From Taenia hydatigena (lineage: Eukaryota; Platyhelminthes; Cestoda; Cyclophyllidea; Taeniidae): a stretch of DNA of 64,000 bases. The position numbers and the translations under genes were made by a program. The notes below the pieces were generated by a model that worked only from the letters and a program-made list of their open reading frames with translations, did no database searches and was not told where the DNA came from. How positions within the stretch are numbered: position 1 is the stretch's first letter; each line of letters starts with the position of its first letter. Below are positions 36,291 through 49,849 of the stretch, piece by piece. The stretch lies in NCBI GenBank assembly GCA_036345935.2, contig JADWOT020001293.1:1-64000 (forward strand), written 5' to 3'.

Positions 36291-36764
36291 CCATTTTAGC
36301 TGCTACTTTTGGGGGCTGAGGACACTGAGTTTCTTGCAATCACTGGCCAGCGCCTTTCTCTCCCATGGTGTGTAACAAGATTCCCAAACGCCTTGTAGCT
36401 ATGCAAAATTAAGAGCAGTCACCAGTGGTTGGTTATGGTGAAGATCATTTGGCGTGGTTGTGATGTGGACGTTAGGCCGTTATTTTATCTGCAGTCCGGC
36501 ACCTGGTTTGGGATTGTTCAGCTGAATGGTATTTGAAATGTCTGACTCGCCCTCAGAAGCAGGGTGGGTTGAGGGATGCCACTTGACTTGTTTGTAATTA
36601 AAGGCACGATTGCTGTTTGCACTCATAAATGGACTCATGAAACGTCAGAAGTTGTGGTCCACAGCGGTTTATTCAAAAGCTTTCGCAAAGACTAGCGTTT
36701 CAAGAAGCATTTTTGGGCTGTATTAGTAGTGTTTGGCAGATGAAGCGGTGGCCTTTAGATTGCC

Positions 36765-37056
36765 ATCAAGGAGGACGCAATTGATGTCGATATGCGTGCA
36801 TTGCCAGATCTTGCCATTTGGCCTTGTGAACGACAGCGCTGGTGGTTTGGAGTTTTTGCGAGAGGTTTTTGGCTACTGAGTTCAGTCTGTTTTAAGGGAT
36901 TGAAATATCTTCATAATTTAGACGCTGTGGTAGTTGCATGGGACTATGATTATGGCGTTTAAGCACCGTGATGCGGCAACATTATTGCCAAGTATCCATG
37001 CAGCTGCTCGGAAGGGATGCGGTCGGCTATTGTTCTCAATGCATTCTCAGATTGAG
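36765..37056 (+). pseudogene. Coding-like broken frame, faintly kinase-like
   Basis: Open from ATC at 36765 to TAA at 36960-36962 (65 codons, contains FKGLKYLHNLDAVVVA), continuing in a neighbouring frame with FKHRDAATLL to a good donor GATTGAG|GTAAGA at 37056. GLKYLHN and HRD are words typical of protein kinase domains, but their spacing is wrong and no glycine loop or DFG is evident. It may be chance within a GC-rich block (35.9-37.7 kb). Confidence 0.18.
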
Positions 37057-38763
37057 GTAAGATTTTCAGCAGGTGGTAATTTCGGAGATTGATTGTTCGA
37101 CCGGTAATGTGGTCTTGCAATTGTTATTTGCAGTTTGATCATTTTGAAGACTGCTTGTGTTAGAATTGTAGCTGCTCTGGGACGTGGGCCTACGATCGCC
37201 TGCGATTAGTGTCATCGCGTTTACAATGTGAACGCGAATCAGTATGTAGGGCATATCGAGCTCATCTACTCCTCCGCGTTAGCCATAAGGAGCAGGATGA
37301 ACGGCGTATGCGGTTACTACTGTTGTTCCTATCGTGGCACTCGAGTGCGGACGTTCGACCACCTCAATGAGGTACTTTCACCGGTTGAAACATTTGTCAA
37401 GCTGGATGGTGTTTGTCACTCAGATGCTGACTTCGCTGCATCACTTCATTCTTCCCCGTAGTATTAGAGTGGCCGCATTCTACTCCGTGTTGTGGTCAAT
37501 GCAGTTAGCTCCACATTTGTTAGAGTTTAAACGAATAAGCTGCCATGCAGCCACATGCCATGCTGGAAGGCAAGCCGATGACGAAATGAAGACCGCCAGT
37601 GCAGTCGCACGCTTTCTCTCCAGCAACACCACTGTGTTACACGAACTGCATGACATTGAAAAGAATTGAGTGGCATGCATGAACAAATTGAAGCAACTGA
37701 CGCATCGGAGTGACACTTTCAAGTCGATTCACGAACATGGAAGATGCAAAGTAGAAAGTGATGAACATGCATCTATTTGCTTGAAATAATGGTCGCGATG
37801 ACACCTGCATGTCTGGATAGACTTATGCATCCCTTCACTGGACGACATTAGCGGCTTCACTTTGAATTTCAGTGCTCCCCTAGTCACAGTTAATCAAATG
37901 ATCACCTTAGAATCGTAAATGCTAGCCTAAAGTATGACGGTAGAGTGCCCTCTTGATTGCGCAGAATTTAGCATTTCAGCTAATTTCATCAGAGCATTGG
38001 ATTTCGCACTGCGAACCTGTCTATTTGCAAAATAGTTTAAGTGTCAAAAATACTCCAGCTGGTTGGACCGCACCAATTCGTTGCAGTAGTACCTTTAAAC
38101 AGGTGTCTTGGCACTCCACCTAAGCTCGCCGTCTTTTGATGTGGCGAATTGGAATTGAGAATAATCTTTTTCATTGCATCAACTGAGACTCAAAACTGCA
38201 AGCTATGAAGTAGGTTAGTAAAAATTAGTTCAAACTGCTTTAAAATTAGTGCAATTTTTCAGTGGCATATAATTATCCATCTAAGGTCCTTGTACCTGAG
38301 CTAAATTAGCGAAGCAATAGTTGCGACTTCCAAGCTATGACATTTTCTGTCAGTCGCAGCCGATTCTGATCCTTTTTTCAAAACACGGTGCATCACCGGA
38401 GCATCAGTAGTAGAGTCTGCTTTTAAAGTTGCTACAAATGGTCAAAAATAGCTCACAATTTCTGCTAGATATTGGACCAACAATTGGACTTTAGGATTGC
38501 ATGTGTTCAATGTGGCAGCTTCAACTTCATTTGGAGCACTTTTTATGAATTAGCACCAATGGTGAAGATTGTCTGTCTTAGGGCGGTTTGTGATGTGTGA
38601 GGCAGATGCACTCCCTACTGACAAACTCCTACCTGCCAATAGTTTTGCACGTGTTTTAGTTACACTTTGATACAATGAGTACGGTTTAGTTCAGTGACGT
38701 CTTTGTTCTTACTAGCATAAATCTATCAGCTTTGTTGACAAAGTGGTATGCATGCTTGTCTGA
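37057..38763. other. No identified gene
   Basis: GC-elevated until about 37.7 kb, with overlapping frames at 37228-37461 and 37334-37669 that match nothing I recognise, then AT-rich. Confidence 0.35.
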
Positions 38764-39014
38764 ATGCACTCGCTAGGCGAGAAGCGGTCAGAAAGTGTTG
38801 GCTTCGTGTTGAATGGATGTCATCGTCTCTCGAGGAGGATACGTACCCTGAATGCGTGCAGCCTGCAATATCTGTGTCCCTTTAATAATCACTGCACCAT
38901 AAAATTTGTCATGAGCCAACTCGCCTACTCATTCCAAGTACATCAACGCCAAAGTGGGAATGAGAACCATTGCACTCAAGACATAAGAACGCTGCACTTT
39001 TCTTCACTAATGCT
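38764..39014 (+). CDS. Candidate exon, unidentified
   Basis: ATG-started frame of 83 codons with mixed polar composition (contains FVLNGCHRLSRRIRTLNA and YSFQVHQRQSGNENHC), interrupted by a consensus-like donor ATGCT|GTAAGT at 39014/39015 just before its TAA. An AG (CTCGCTAG) at 38775 could be an acceptor. No family recognised. Confidence 0.28.
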
Positions 39015-41282
39015 GTAAGTAGTGCTAATCACACATTTGTGTATTCATTTGAGTGCTGAGATGCTCGATTCTTTGCATAACTAACTGATGAGCATTTCGA
39101 ATTCTTCTTCTCCAACTTAAAGCAATTCAGAATGCATAAGCATGCGTGCATTCATAACTCGAATTTCCGATTCGATATCTAAACAATGAAACACTGATTT
39201 GCTAATGTATGCTATTAGGTTTATAGCACAACTACCACCACCACGATGCTGATGGACAGGCTGGCTTCATTGATTGTGGAAATAGGTTCGATCAAATTTA
39301 AGGCTATTACTCTTCCGCAAGTTTAATTTCATTGCCTTAGAACTTCCTTACAACAGCACAGTGATTTTGCGTCGCTGCCATCTAAGTAGAGGCGTAGATT
39401 GGCGTAACATCATCTCGGTATTTGGTAAGCGAGCGGTCCCAACACCACCACCAGCATTTCGTACTTCCTGCTGATAGTCATGTCACCAGACAGATAAGGA
39501 TAGCGTCTGTTTACCGGCATTGGTACGTGCTTCACATAGAAGTAGCCATTCAAAGGACTAACTGCTCAGACTTTTTAACAATGCCATGAATGAGGACCCA
39601 ATTTTCGATACGCGCTAATTGACGACTGTTCAGTAAAGTTAATCCACAAAGAGTATGCCTTGTGCAAATGCACTCACGCACTATTTCCATCTGGTGGTAA
39701 AAGTGAGTTTGTCTCATGCACAAAAATAGGCGAGTACTTGCGCATCCTTTCAGAGCAAACGGTGCTTCACTTTGAAATGGCTTTAAATAGAATACAGGGT
39801 ATGCGATGCAATTACATTTTAGCAACCCTTTAATAGGAGACCCAAGTAGGGTGAGTAGAAATGAAATAGCATAGCATAATTATTTTGTGTAAAACTGAGG
39901 AGCGCCTCAAGCGATTTTACAACCACCTCAAATACAGCTTTGATGAACGAGCTCAATTTGGCCTCATGTCAGTAAATTTGATTTGTAGACAGGAGTCACT
40001 GCCATTTCCATTTTACAGTCTCTAGTGTTCGAAGAGAAACTAGTGATAAGAAGTTCACCCCATATGACGCTCTTACCGATAGTTTATCAAGGTGTATTTA
40101 TCATCGTTTGAAATCGTCCCACCCAATTTTGCGTTTCAGAATGCTTTCTTTCCGTATGCATCACTTAGTTGACACGACTTGTCTGACAAGCGAAATAGAA
40201 TAGAAGGTTTCAATTTGTTGAAGTACTTTGTTGTGAAATGGTCCTGAGCCATCCTGCGTGAAAGCATGGTGATTGATGTGGATTTGTCAACCAAACCCAC
40301 CAATTAACCTACGTCCCTTACCAAGACCACCACCGCGTCGGACACTTTGGCTTAAAGCCGGATCATCAGCCTGTGTGACTGCTGACGAATTTCAGGCGTT
40401 GTCGACCTGCCATTACTCAGGCACTAGCCTTCTGTATGTGCGTTATCCGCGCCAGGTGCACCCATACATCATCGCAAAGCACACGAAGCAGGTACTCTTC
40501 GCATCGAATGGGCATTCCTCTGGATTGAGAACAGTTTTCTGTACAGCGCGGCTAGTAGCGAAATCGCACACTTCAGCACTACCAAAAGAGCACCAAAATG
40601 GGGCAGTTATAGTACGAATCAGAGCATTTACTGATGGGTAGACGATTGTGTAAAGTGTCTTGTAAACAAGAGTGAAGTGTCTCATGTTGAAAGCGGCTCT
40701 TTGGCAGTTTCTTTCAGATTTTAGCCGCAATAAGTCCTATTATGAGTGGCGAAATACTGCAAATAAACAGCTTATTTATTCCTAGTTAACATCGAGTGTG
40801 TAATCAGGCAGGTTGAGGGCAAATTGGTGAGCAAGATTGATTGGCAATATTAATGAAGCAGCAGTTGAGTGACGGAACTGAAGCGGATCATGGTTAAGCA
40901 ATGCTCGACCTGTGCTTGACGATTCTTCCAAAATATTTAGGGCCGTTGTGCGTCTTGCAAAGTTTTGACAAAGAGGAGTTCACGGCAAGGTAAGTCATCC
41001 GTGGTGGTAGCCTTATCGGTGGAATGACGACATGGCGACACCAAATGGCACTGCATGCGGATTGGCTCGTCGTGACCTCGAAACCGCATTGCTGCATGGA
41101 TTCAAGTCAAAGCTGGTTTGCTTTACGTCTCCGTTGCGTCGACCAACAGGAACGTCTTGAGGTCTTTTATTTAATTAGTTTCACGTTTCAATGATGGGAT
41201 GTCGTCTGGCTCACTGTTGAAGCCTGATTGTAGCTTGTATTGAAATGAAGCAGCCTAAGGCAATGAAGGCATTTGTTAGATG
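39015..41282. other. No identified gene
   Basis: A GC-rich patch at 40.27-40.65 kb carries a 122-codon + frame and an overlapping 95-codon minus frame; neither has a motif or splice support. Confidence 0.4.
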
Positions 41283-41537
41283 TTAGCCCTTATGATTGCC
41301 TAGAGCAACTCTTCGAGACATGTGCATTGAGAGTGCGTTGATCTCACAGATTGTAGTTGGATTGTGAGACAGGCATTTGTAAGTGAGAAGATTGGGAATC
41401 TTTCTTGTGCACGATAGCATCAAAGAAAGCGGGAGGAAGGATGGGCACACGAGCAGCACGCATGTGAAGAGAGTGATAGGCAATGTGGGCGGTGTTGTGT
41501 TGAAGTGGTGGATGGCAACGCGTCTAGATGGCGCGTC

Positions 41538-41584
41538 GCCGTGATAGCTCAGTTGGGAGAGCGGTTCGAGCCTAGGTCGCGGCA
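41538..41584 (+). pseudogene. tRNA pseudogene or tRNA-derived element lacking the anticodon arm (Phe-like)
   Basis: GCCGTGA and TCGCGGC pair as a complete 7-bp acceptor stem (one G-U pair), followed by the discriminator A. The D-arm TAGCTCAGTTGGGAGAGC is a perfect A box, and GGTTCGAGCC is a B box. The 47-base length is about 26 short: the anticodon arm, variable loop and 5' half of the T stem are missing as one block between GAGCG and GTTCGAG. The D arm resembles tRNA-Phe. It is followed by an ATT-rich tail (to about 41620), as in tRNA-derived SINEs. It cannot act as a normal tRNA. Confidence 0.75.
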
Positions 41585-41619
41585 TGCCTTTACCATTATT
41601 CTTACTGTTATTATTATTG

Positions 41620-43335
41620 CCATGCCGTCAAAAGGTTACGCCTTGTAGTTTAGAAGTTTCCTGAGCGACATGGTCATATGAACAATAAATAATAGCAGCG
41701 TTTTTAAGCAAGAATTTTGGTGGCCTTGATCAACCCTACTCTACTTGGAGCAGTTTGAAGTGGCCTACACCATAGCGCTTGCACATCTGTTACTTATACC
41801 CAGAAGATTCTCAGGCGAAATAGCTACACAGATACCCCAAGCCCACTATTACCCACCAAGAGAGAAATCCGATACATTCTGCCCATCACTGAACAGCTTA
41901 CGAAGGTAGCATATACGGTGTTCATGAGACCAAAAGGTGTCAGAGCAGTCACTCGAAATTTCTTTGATCAGAGTAGCTGTCAATGTGGAGTGTCTGAATC
42001 GATCCATTGCTTTCAATGTCTTAAAATGGGAAGCCAGCATTTTCCGAAACTGAAACACACTGAAAAGTTACCGACCTGGCACCAGAAAGAGCACTGAAAG
42101 TGTGTAGATTTATTAATGCGTCGGATGTGGTGAATCTCTGCCTGAATAATACAGGATGAAAGGGAATCTCTCTTTAGCATGGACCCTTTTAGCGTCTTGT
42201 GGCAACACATTAAACCTGGAATACTTAAGCAGCAATTCACCACATTTTAGAGCATTGGTAAACACACGCACTTTCAGCGCCCTTTCAGACCGCAGATCAG
42301 TGGATTTGTGTCAATTTGCATTGCTTTAATTTTACAGCCTTTTCATCCTACCTTTATTCGCGTTATTGTATGCACGAATTTGGAATTCAACTGCAGTCAG
42401 GTTGTGGAAATGTCCCACCTCTAATGTCACGTTAGAGGTTGTGCTTGTTAGTGATTAATACTGAACTCTTCAATCGCATCTCCGTCTCATCTGTGTCACT
42501 TCTGTCTCTTTACTTTTTCTGTTGCCTGAGCCTGCTGGTTAAATAAAAGATGACTTTACTTATCGATAATGGACGGCAGCTGCATCACTGATCCTGCGAA
42601 CGTAACGTTCATCAAAAGCTAACGGTCTGCTAGACAGACGATTGCTTTTTATTTGTCATGGTTCTGCTTTGATGAGTGCTAAAACTTATTCAATCGCCCT
42701 ATTTATTAGATTTTTAAATATATCTATAGTTTGAGCATTAATTAATGCGATTAGTTACGAGGAAGTTCTTTCAGCCTTGCCAAAATTTGGTGTGTAATCA
42801 GCGGCAGAAAAGTGCTTTTTGATTGCTGTTTCATTGCACATGCGATGATGTGTTTTCTGCAGAATATGCATATAACCGAATAAAACTCATTGAGTGGATT
42901 CCGCGACCGAGTCTGGTAAAAAGATGGTTTCGCGGCAACCGACTTTAATTCACGAACCGACTTTTGAGTGACTCGACTGTTTTAGCGCCACAATTCTTAT
43001 TTACACATAAGGCGGTTGTCTAAGATCCGCTTCCTTCGATTCCTTCACCTCGGCCCGTCAATTCACTTTCGGTGAGCGGTGACGGCTATGAGGGACTTTA
43101 TTCGCCGCACTGTCAATACTGCATATAAAGAAACTGGATGCTGAGACTTTTAACAATGCGTAGCCATAGGTCCTGATAGCCAGACTGCATGCCATTAAGT
43201 TTAGCGCGAATCTCGGTGAGGGTGGTCTATATGTAATGAAAAGAGAGAGGGCTTTTATTTCTTTTGGGGTTAAAAGCCCGTGAAGACTCAGCTATGGGAG
43301 GAGCACCTTCCTGTTCCTTTTAATAATTATCTCAC
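41620..43335. other. No supported gene
   Basis: Only short unsupported frames. Confidence 0.4.
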
Positions 43336-43457
43336 CTCAGAGAACTTTTGCGCCGGAGATAACTGAGTAATAGTTTGATGAATCGATTGCGACCACTTTT
43401 GCTCAGATTTTGAAATAAAATCACGCAGTATTGACCTGTTTGGCAATGAAATAATTG
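43336..43457 (-). CDS. Candidate internal exon, unidentified
   Basis: Minus-strand frame with protein-like text (contains SILRDFISKSEQKWSQSIHQ) ending at a good donor TCTGAG|GTGAGA (43336/43335), phase 0. Possible acceptor GTTAGCAG at 43458. Composition suggests an amphipathic helix. No partner exon or family found. Confidence 0.3.
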
Positions 43458-46400
43458 CTGCTAACTTATCAAATCGAGCAGCGCATATAAGCCACATTTG
43501 TGTGATTGCTGCATTTGTACGTTGTTGCGTTTGTGCATACTGTATTTGTGTATGCCTGTGCATCTACGAAGTAGCTGCATTGATCACCCACTTTGTAAGA
43601 GCGGGGCAGAGTTGCCAACTGAGAAGAAGTGCTGGGGCAAGGACGAAGCATTGATAGAGAATCAAAGATTCATCGTTTGGTTGTAAGGAAACGGGCTAGG
43701 CTTCTTTTATATTTCCCATTATTTGTAGTCAATTTCTTTATTTGCTTTGCCAATTTAAGTATTTGCACCCCTCTCTTTGTGAACTTCAGCAGCTACATGC
43801 CAGGCCGTAGGAGGCCTTTTGTCAAAGCTAGTGCGCGGTAGGTCATGTGATACAGCCGATCCGACTAATAACGCTGCGTTGGAACATTTGAAGAGGAATG
43901 AACGTCTCAAATCACCATCTGACCATTGGCAAAGTGTGATTTCGCTTCCTGACGCATTCTACAGTTTCCCATGCTTTCCAAGATACCAATATCCCCTAAT
44001 CGAAAGGCGAGGGAAGTATTTAGATAAATGGATAGAAATGCAGACTGTTAGTATTTATAAAATATCAGCCACGTAATGTTTAAGGATGTCAGCTCTTTAC
44101 TTGTCTTTCAGCATTTGCAAATGTAAGCGCATTGGGTATCTGTGGGACAGGCAAAAATTGGGACGACTGCATAAGGGCACAAACCTCGGTTCATTATATG
44201 CCTCACAACTCAAAGAAAGGCTAGAAAGTGGAAAGTGCATGGACAGGACGTAAGCTTGTTATCAATATTTATGTGACAGAATTCATCCTAGAAGTTTACT
44301 TGTTAACTTCTGGGAATTCGGTTCACATTTGGGGCTGTAACCAGAGGCTAAGCATCTCATCAGAGTTCTGTGGTCACAATCTTCGAAATGGGTAGATTTT
44401 TAGTAGCTCGTCCATCAGTCAGTCAGAAGCTTTACAATTACTTCACGCTGATCCTTACACTTACGTACTAGAGGCTTTGTTTGGCACGCTTACTAGTTTC
44501 GCTTTGATTGTACCGCAGCATGATGTGCTAGTCAGACATTCGCAAAATGCCATTCGGTCAAGTGGCACAGCATGCTGCATTGTTATACGCATCCATCACC
44601 TTGTGCGTTGATGCCTTTAAAATTGAGCTTTTATCTGGATGTTGCGTTTTAGTAAATTTGAACGTCACAATTCATCTGTGGCGCATGGTCGAGATACATT
44701 GCTGCTAAAGTACTATACGAAACAAAACATTAACTTACAAAATATTTCAAGTTTATAATTCGTTAGCGGATAACACGGGGAAGCAAAATATTGCTTTGCT
44801 ACACTGTGAGTTGTGAACTAGTGTACGAGATCTTGCCTTGTGTTTCCACTTAGAGACCATAGCAAGGACAAGCGTTGCATCTTATTGCTTTCGATTTTAA
44901 TGCCAATACACCTAATCTCACCTTGTCTCACTTAAGTGTTTTCCCACGCAAAGGACTGTAAAACCGATTCCGATAGACAACTCTGAGTGATTTTGAAATG
45001 TTTTATGATTTGATGCTTCCTGGCAACATTTTTGGTAGAATAAATCAGCCACCGAACCGAGTACAAAGCCCTGCAACGTTCGCCGTACGCTATTGATCGC
45101 TTTAGAAACCTTCTGCACTTAATGAGTCTGTATGCGTAGGATTCCCTTGGAGAATGGCAAAGTAGTGGTCCTACGCAGAGGTGCATTTATCGATATACAT
45201 CGTTTTCCTCTCCCATTTTCGGTCTAGTTCTTAATCAAAATTCACCATTTTTCCCGCGAATTTTGAATTCCGTGATTTTATGTGTGTTTCGCTTTTACAA
45301 TCATCTTTTAACCTTTGATGGATCAGTACCCCTATCTTGGCACTCCTCATTGGCTCTTAAGGAATCGACATATACTCTAGGTTTTAGATCAACACTCGAG
45401 CATCTTAGTTAAAAGACACCATAAATACGCTTAGGAGAACAAACCTGATCACTGTAACATCCTAGGTGGTGAGTCTACCCACCATTAGGCTAATAGGCGC
45501 ACGTAATGCTCTACTTTGCGCTGCCTTACTCGTTTAGAATCCAAACGTCTTTTGATGCAAGCAGACGCAGAGATACGTGTAAGCTACCAATGACGGGAAT
45601 GTCCTTATGTTTTGTGCCGCACCATTTATATGGAGAGGAAAACAAAGGATTGCAGAGGTGTGGAGAAGCATCAAATGCTAAGGCTCAAATAGCAGGAATT
45701 TTGCGATGCTGGACAAGGGAAACTGAAGACGTTGCCAAAGGTAGACGATAAGGCAGAAAATGTGGGTACGACTTAGTGAGGAAGTACGCACCATCGCAAA
45801 GGCAATAAGGTGAAGTGAGTGATTGGCTCATGTCATGTCGATGGGACCGCCTGTCGCCCAGGCTGTATGCTGAGCTTGTCGTTTTTTGACGGTGAGAGAG
45901 TTCGTGGAACACACACATTAACAAGCACTTACTTGGTCTAAAACTATAAAGGAGATTGTTTGTTTAAATGCATGCTAGGGCGAGTAACTGCCAGAACATG
46001 ACTTTACAATCCAGCGGAGGAAAGGGAATGCGCTTGTCAAAGCAGACGCGCTGTTTTGCGGACCCACCTAAGTTAAAACGAATAACGTTATAGCGGGTGC
46101 AACACATTTAGACGAGTTCGCAGTAAAGATGCTCAAGCTACTTACTGCTTAGTTTGTGCTTGGTATTCCCTCATGAAGTTGCGCTGCTTCCAGAATGAAC
46201 TAGATATGCGAAATGCAGATTACGTGTTCTTTGCTAATCGTGAATTTCATCTGTGATGCGAGCTGAACAAGTATGATGCAGAGGAATCGATGGAGTGGGC
46301 CAAAGCTGAAACCAAATTTTATAGGGAAGGGGTTTGATATGTGACATTCTGCCACAGGATTACTGACGAAGAAAGATTAACCTCAAGATTGCTTCCAAAG

Positions 46401-46742
46401 TGTAACGTTTAAACGGTACGCAACTCTCTTCTCAATTTCGGCTAAGTGTTGTAATGTAAAATTCTGCCTAAAATGTCTTCGTTATTTGGACTGCGCATGG
46501 CCTAGAATACATCTTCCCACATGGAACGATCCCACTAGTAAAGGCTGTCACCTTCGCTACTGAAATAAAGAAAAAGTAAATATTCCTGGTTTTCTTTAAG
46601 GTTTTAGATAGTAAGGAGATGCGAATACGGGTAGGGCTACCAAAATTTGATTGCTTGCTAAAATTGCTACGCAGGGAGATGGAAAAGGTGGATTTACGCT
46701 GCTTTTAATGCATCATATTCTCCGTAAGCGAGCAGTATTGAT
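43458..46742. other. No supported gene
   Basis: Overlapping short frames on both strands, none with motif or splice support. Confidence 0.4.
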
Positions 46743-46919
46743 TTATAAATCTCCATCATCACAGTGAGCATCTCCTCCTTTTTGTCCTTCCTTGTCTTTG
46801 TCTTCTTTCCTAGGTTGTCTCTTTCTTTTGTTATTATTTAAACTCACTGCCGACCAAAATGCAGATCTTGCTTCTCGGTCTTCGGTGGAAGCGGGTTCGC
46901 TAGTCGTAAGAATGGGAGA
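46743..46919 (-). CDS. Probable 3'-terminal exon, lysine-rich acidic-basic tail
   Basis: After a good acceptor (GCTAGTCTTTGCAG at 46920) the minus strand is open in phase 0 for 58 codons to a TAA. The product starts SPILTTSEPASTEDREARSA, then has a basic cluster NNNKRKRQPRKEDKDKEG that looks like a nuclear localisation signal, and ends DAHCDDGDL. Such a charged low-complexity tail is common in nuclear proteins. No upstream exon was located; it would lie at higher coordinates. A donor-like GGCA|GTGAGT lies inside, so part could be intronic. Confidence 0.4.
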   Translation of the reverse strand, partial: SPILTTSEPASTEDREARSAFWSAVSLNNNKRKRQPRKEDKDKEGQKGGDAHCDDGDL

Positions 46920-49849
46920 CTGCAAAGACTAGCTGCCTGGAGCCTGCCATTCAACTCCTCCAGTACGCATTCCTAACATTAGTAAGAGCTAATCATTATG
47001 TTAAATCTCTAGTTCTGCTTTTGTAGGCGTCTCTGAAGTAAAAACATCGATAAACACTCAGAAAATGAGAAAAGGAGTGCTTTAAGTCCTGTCTTCCTTG
47101 CGGAAATGCTAGGTAGTGGAGTGAAACAAAAAATATTTAGTAATCACTGCTCCACGATGCTTAGTGGGTGAGTTCTTTAAGATGCTTTAGTGAGTACACA
47201 AGGACATCATGCTACGCTCTCCCCATGACATTCTCTTTGTTATGCCAAACAGATCTGGGCACTCATGCCAACAATAAGTCTATTTTTAGGTGAGAAGCTT
47301 AAGCAAAGGTAAAGGCTGACATTTGTTAAATACAAAATTTAACACCAGATTCTTCATCCCTAAAAATATGTGAGATGTGCAGGAGTTCGTGTTACCCCGT
47401 CATTTTGCCTATCAAACAATTGCTAAGCATATCGAAAGAAATGGATGCAATCGCAGGGCAACTAGGACCTAAGTCTAACTTTATTTCCACAATTAAACAA
47501 TCCAGAGGACTCAGAAACCAAGTTGTCTTATAAACGTTAGGCATCTGCCAGCTCTTGTCAAGGGCTGAATCTGGGCAACCAAATGCTCTCTACATAGTGC
47601 AAAAGTAATTAATCGTAACCGTTTGTGGTTGGAGAATCATAAAAGGCTAAAGTTCTCGTAATGGGTGTCCATTAACAAAAGCTGACACCAATAATCTGAT
47701 TACAGCACTGAATGCGAACAGCCCTTCAATAGGTTAAGACTTAGGCTACAAAGAGGAAATCCGACGTTTCGCTTAGGGACTGTCCACCTCATTGTCCTCT
47801 ATTTGAGTCATGAAGCAGTCCAGTCTCCTTTGGTTTTCGCGTATTTCACTAAAAGTCCATTTACTACCTTATGACAGTGACAAGGCTGCACGCAAAATGG
47901 CCGACGTCTCTTATGAGCATCCCGCAATGTGGTAAAGCAAATCAAGGAAGAAATCGTGCAGAATCGCACGCCATTTTTTTCCTTTAAATGTCAATGGACA
48001 AATATTATTTCAGAATTGAGAAAAAGGGTTTGGTGAGGAGGGCGCAATTACATGCCAAAAAGAAAAATCACGTTCTGTAAACGATTTTCGTCTAATTTTC
48101 ATGCATCCAAACGAAAATTTAGGTCACTGCCAACAAGTAGCAATGTTAAATGAACCAATAGCAGCCCACGACCTGCCGTGCATTAATTTTGGCGATTGTC
48201 TCAACGATTTGGAGTAGAGCTATTTCGTTTCACATCTACAGCACTGTAAATCCTCTCGTTGATGCAGCGAACGGATGATTTGCAGGCTGCCGCCAAGCAG
48301 GAAATAAAACAGCCTCAATCTAACGCGCTAAAGCAAAAAATACCTCACTCTGTTATTAAAGCGTTGGAATAATCCTAATCTTATCCATTTGCCTTTCTGT
48401 CTTCGTCCCTGCATTCCTTCGAAGCGTTTCTTTAATCGACATCTGTTCTATTCTGTTAAAGCGCAGCTGACCACTTATGCCAATAGCCTTACACTTCACT
48501 AGCATATACTGATGTAGTCTGTACCAAGCTGGCAGCAATACCGTCTGATTCGCTCTCTATTCCTTTTATTGTAAGTCCTGCGTAATCGAATCTTAAAAGG
48601 TATGGTCAACTGCTACTCGGCATATGTAATCCCCTCTAAAGTATGCTTGCTCTTGTTCCCGCCAATGTTATTGCGAGTGCAGCAAGCAAAATTTCATCCC
48701 ACCGCTAATACCAAGGGATAATAGAACCCTAGCCACAGAACTTTGCTTTGCAAGTTCATCTTGGCCAAGAATTTCTTTCTAGTGAATGGAAATTTTCGTG
48801 ATCTTATTTTATTGCAGTTAGAGCCCTCAATGGACGCTTTTCTGTCACTAAGGCCAACTTAGAATTTTAGCATAGCTGAGAAAATCCACTCGAATATTTT
48901 TGCATTTGTTATCGCGTTTACTAAAGGCATTTTGGGAATCAGAATGGCAAGGAGTTTTGATAAAATTTCTGGCTTTAGCAAAAAACCTATGCTGAACGAA
49001 TAACAATCGGCCAAACATTAAAACGTCAACGTTCCCAGGAACAAGCCTGTTAAAGATTCTATTAAAAGGATCAAGGAAGAAGGCGCCAGGGAATAATGTC
49101 AAACAATAGCCAAAGCTTGGTTTTATTTGTGGGCTCCTGCAGCAGTAAACAAAAAAGAGATGAGGATGACAGCAACAAGACAATGCGACACCCTGAGTTA
49201 TACAACTATTTTGAAATCGCAATAAAGCTGACACTTCTGAACATCTTGGCCTCAGCTGAGGCACACATTTGTGCACCCAACGAACTGAATTTATTGCGGT
49301 ATAACACAAAATCCAACGCGGGCATTTATAAAAGCCGTGGGTAAAGGCAATGCAAAAATACGCGGTCGCATCACTCCTTTACCCTTGGTCTACAATTCGT
49401 GTCACTTAATCATGGGCTATCGTAGATAGTGACTATACCACTGCGGCGCAGTGTGTCAATTTCTTATGCGTAAAATCTTTGCCCTTCTGTTTTGTGCTGG
49501 AAATAATTGAAGATGACTTAGTATCTGGGAGAGAAGTAGAGGGAGATGGATTTGTTTGCAATCAACGCAATCCTACCTTCTGCATGAAAGCTGAATTTGT
49601 AAAAGAACTCATTATCAAAAGCACGTATTGAAGAAGTAAGCGATTCCGGTAAATCAAACTTTAACCGCGCGCCTGAGTAGCTTAAAGTCTTAACCAAACA
49701 CGTGATTACTGCTCCAAAGCGTTTTAATTGCATGCACGAATGAGGACAGATCCAGGAAGCTACCTTGACTGCTCATTTCATATTCCATAGGCTCTGTCCC
49801 AGAAACTCGCACAACTCGCCTTCGTCTTTGCCGAAATGTGTATCTACAG
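46920..49849. other. No supported gene; possible 5' part of the zinc-finger gene
   Basis: A + frame at 49096-49344 (contains KQKRDEDDSNKTMRHPELYN) has coding-like composition and could be an upstream exon of the C2H2 gene; the overlapping 153-codon minus frame (48848-49309) is likely its shadow. Not resolved. Confidence 0.3.

Noticed and set aside
41283..41585. 100-codon minus frame overlapping the tRNA-like element
   Set aside because: Its N-terminal part is the reverse complement of the tRNA-like sequence; the rest is low-complexity from a purine-rich + strand.
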